Source: Aradus depressus | Lineage: Eukaryota; Arthropoda; Insecta; Hemiptera; Aradidae | DNA: 64,000 nucleotides | Direction of reading: 5' to 3' | Assembly (NCBI GenBank): GCA_963662175.1 | Contig: OY759216.1 | Coordinates: forward strand, 35,047,087-35,111,086 | Shown here: positions 62,160 to 64,000 of the stretch, piece by piece | Position numbering within the stretch: position 1 is the stretch's first letter | Layout: the number at the start of each line of letters is the position of its first letter | Notes under the pieces: model-generated | Seen by the model: only the letters and a program-made list of their open reading frames with translations | What the model was told of the DNA's origin: nothing | Database searches by the model: none | Program-made: the position numbers and the translations under genes

Positions 62160-62245
62160 GAGGGTCAGTCAAAGATGGAAAAAAAAACACTATTCAAATG
62201 CCAACGTTTCGATATATTTTATATCATCATCAGGGCCTACAAACA
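62160..62245 (-). mobile_element. Penelope-like tail (type P2)
   Basis: Minus-strand tail with a hammerhead core followed by 'tggcatttgaatagtgtttt' and 'tgactgaccctcaat'. Different sequence from P1. No coding part is present. Confidence 0.6.
62197..62240 (-). ncRNA. Hammerhead-ribozyme motif (P2)
   Basis: Minus strand: stem I GCC (62234-62236), CTGATGA (62227-62233), stem II GATATA/TATATC with loop AAA, GAAA (62207-62210), self-complementary ACGT as stem III, T as the cleavage nucleotide, then GGC (62200-62202) closing stem I. All core positions agree with the consensus. Confidence 0.7.
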
Positions 62246-62253
62246 TGGGGGAT

Positions 62254-62277
62254 GGGGGGGGGGGGGGGGGGGGGGGG
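62254..62277 (+). repeat. G homopolymer (24 nt)
   Basis: Uninterrupted 24 G, immediately 5' (on the minus strand) of the P2 tail. Confidence 0.95.
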
Positions 62278-62279
62278 AA

Positions 62280-63240
62280 TCAAGATTAGAATCAAAAATA
62301 AACAAAAAAATTTTTTTTTTGTTGATAAACATTACTGATCGTTAAAAATACATTATAACAAGTTAAAAATTGAAACTGACTTACTATGAATAATTACTAA
62401 ACATTAAAATTAAATATGAATACATTACTAACCATAAACATTAATAATGGAAATAGACAAATAGGTGGACCATAATAAAGAGTAAACATTAAAATGACTT
62501 ACTATGAATAAGCAGGGTTATTATATATAATATAATAACGTAATATAAGCAGGGGTATTATATATATATAATAATAAATATGGCGAAGGCAGAAACTTCA
62601 TTTCACAACATTATAATTATTAAACGTATATTAATTAATTCATCCTTTCACATACGGAACCATTCAACGTGTGACCTCTCAGTTATATTTTATAAATTTT
62701 TTTTTAAGAAACATTATTTGACAACGTTGCTTAGTCATTCCTCCTTATAAGTGAAAACAAATTGGACTGATAAAAGACTACCATATCGGCTTGGACTAAT
62801 GAAAGACGTAACTAAAGTAATCCATTCTTTGTTCCACTCTAGCTGTCCGGGCTGCCATGTTGTCAGATCTCTCTCTCACTTGTCACATTCCGTACTTGGG
62901 CATACTTAGCCAACCCCGACTCCGAAAACAGAACAAAACTAACACCACTTTGCTTCGGGGACTCAGTACATTTTATCTTATATTAAATGAAAACTATAAT
63001 GAAATAAAAGTAGATGTGAAAAATTTCAAGACAAATTATTTAATGTATAATTTTTTGAATACTTCTGTTTTGTGAATGCTTCTATTGAGAATTGTTCTGT
63101 AATGCTATTGTTGGGCCCACAAAGAGGATTTATCTTGTAAAGATAAGTTTAATAAGTATAAATTTATATTAATTTGCTTATCCTGCGCGAATTAATCAAC
63201 TACGAGTAACACTTTCCCTCTAAAGATCTCGGAGGATTCA
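62280..63240. other. No recognisable gene
   Basis: AT-rich, with TATATAATA repeats at 62520-62580. A family A scrap ('cgcgaattaatcaactac') at about 63185. A frame at 63244 with 'LLEKMENHQQRCRSCNIQLL' has no known motif. Confidence 0.4.
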
Positions 63241-63451
63241 AAAATGATTAAGGAAAATTATAAAAGTTTATTGGAAAAAATGGAAAACCATCAGCAAAGA
63301 TGCAGAAGCTGCAATATCCAGCTCCTTCAGCACCTTTTACAGAAATTACGTTTCTTTTGGCAACAGTGGAAGTTATTTAAAAATGAGGAACCATGTAATC
63401 AAAGAATTATTTCACTATTACGGGTATCAGGAAAATATCCAACTCATTTGA

Positions 63452-64000
63452 ATACAAATTACCCAGCTAAATTTCTCTCACACAGATCCTCACACCACTT
63501 CACTCATACTACAGCAACACCTCAACAAAATTGCAGTTTGGAGTAAATCTTGGAAAATTAAATTTAACACCACAAAATGTCAACACATCACATTCGCTCT
63601 CCGCCGTGGTGACTGCCCCCCAGTATTCATTGAAAACCAGCCATTACCTCATACCTCTTCCATAAAATATTTAGGATTAACCCTCGATAGAAGGCTGACT
63701 TGGAACCCTCACACTCGGACGACACGACTCACACTAGACCGGCGACTTAGACTATTGTACAGCATTTTGAATAGGCGTTCTAAATTATCTACTCGACAAA
63801 AACTAAATTGTTATACCTATCTTCTCCGACCTCTCTGGACCTATGGCTTACAAATATATGGTACATCCAAGACTTCGAACATCAAAAGAATACAGATATT
63901 TCAATCCAAGACTCTTCGACTGATCACGCAATGCCCACCATACGTTAGCAACAAGACTTTACACCGCGACTTGAACATCACATCCATAGACACAACCATT
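63452..64000 (+). CDS. Jockey-type LINE reverse transcriptase, partial, runs off the window
   Basis: The frame is open from 63452 to the window end, with no stop in about 183 codons: 'THTTSLILQQHLNKI'-like start (DPHTTSLILQQHLNKIAVWS), 'SWKIKFNTTKCQHITFALRR', 'SSIKYLGLTLDRRLTWNPHT', 'LLRPLWTYGLQIYGTSKTSN', 'IKRIQIFQSKTLRLITQCPP' and 'YVSNKTLHRDLNI'. This is the thumb and connection of a jockey-superfamily RT, related to the elements at 24486-25275 and 26908-27182. The YADD core would precede residue 1 and is absent, so the copy is 5'-truncated. It may be otherwise intact to its C-terminus outside the window. Confidence 0.88.
   Translation, partial: MQITQLNFSHTDPHTTSLILQQHLNKIAVWSKSWKIKFNTTKCQHITFALRRGDCPPVFIENQPLPHTSSIKYLGLTLDRRLTWNPHTRTTRLTLDRRLRLLYSILNRRSKLSTRQKLNCYTYLLRPLWTYGLQIYGTSKTSNIKRIQIFQSKTLRLITQCPPYVSNKTLHRDLNITSIDTTI

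Overview
The window looks like intergenic DNA of a large, AT-rich, transposon-dense animal genome, most likely an arthropod. I see no convincing host gene, rRNA or functional tRNA in 64 kb. The case for an arthropod is inference: jockey-type and RNase H-bearing I-superfamily LINEs, Penelope-like elements with GIY-YIG endonuclease, pogo/Tigger-type and hAT DNA transposons, and a tRNA-derived SINE whose tail, (AACCT)n, has the unit of the insect telomere repeat TTAGG on the other strand. I cannot name a species.

The commonest component is an unidentified non-coding repeat, 'family A' here, with more than 20 copies or fragments (best: 19015-19735 and 61475-62070). It opens with a hairpin, carries internal monomers of about 135 bp that each hold two palindromic boxes, and closes with an inverted copy of its first bases plus a short hairpin and a T-run. 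The second most common is SINE A, with about 16 copies, many flanked by target-site duplications. A second tRNA-derived SINE (B), Penelope 3' ends carrying hammerhead-ribozyme cores, and several unnamed repeats (E, G, I, J, K) fill in the rest.

Layout. 0-9 kb: a perfect 60-bp tandem array, decayed LINE 3' ends, SINEs and a complete non-autonomous hAT element (7387-8327). 9-19 kb: repeat fragments, a decayed LINE reverse transcriptase on the minus strand (12150-13915) and a 5'-truncated Penelope element with GIY-YIG domain, hammerhead and 11-bp duplication (15862-16522). 19-30 kb: family A, family E, SINEs, a perfect 133-bp duplication and a four-element nest (24239-26085). 30-36 kb: the most intact element, an I-superfamily LINE of about 5 kb whose 1235-codon ORF2 is broken by a single stop just after the YADD motif. 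36-46 kb: family A, a second hAT remnant with perfect 8-bp duplications (40557-41066), a Penelope insertion with inverted ends (41871-42775) and a minisatellite encoding a 17-residue repeat. 46-55 kb: Tigger-like TIR elements, including a three-deep nest at 52398-54726. 55-64 kb: more repeats and, at the right edge, an open jockey-type reverse-transcriptase frame that runs out of the window.

The genes do not form a pathway. Each belongs to a mobile element, and the useful information is which element sits inside which, giving a relative insertion order. Boundaries of degenerate repeats are approximate. Family names were assigned from motifs by eye, without database search.
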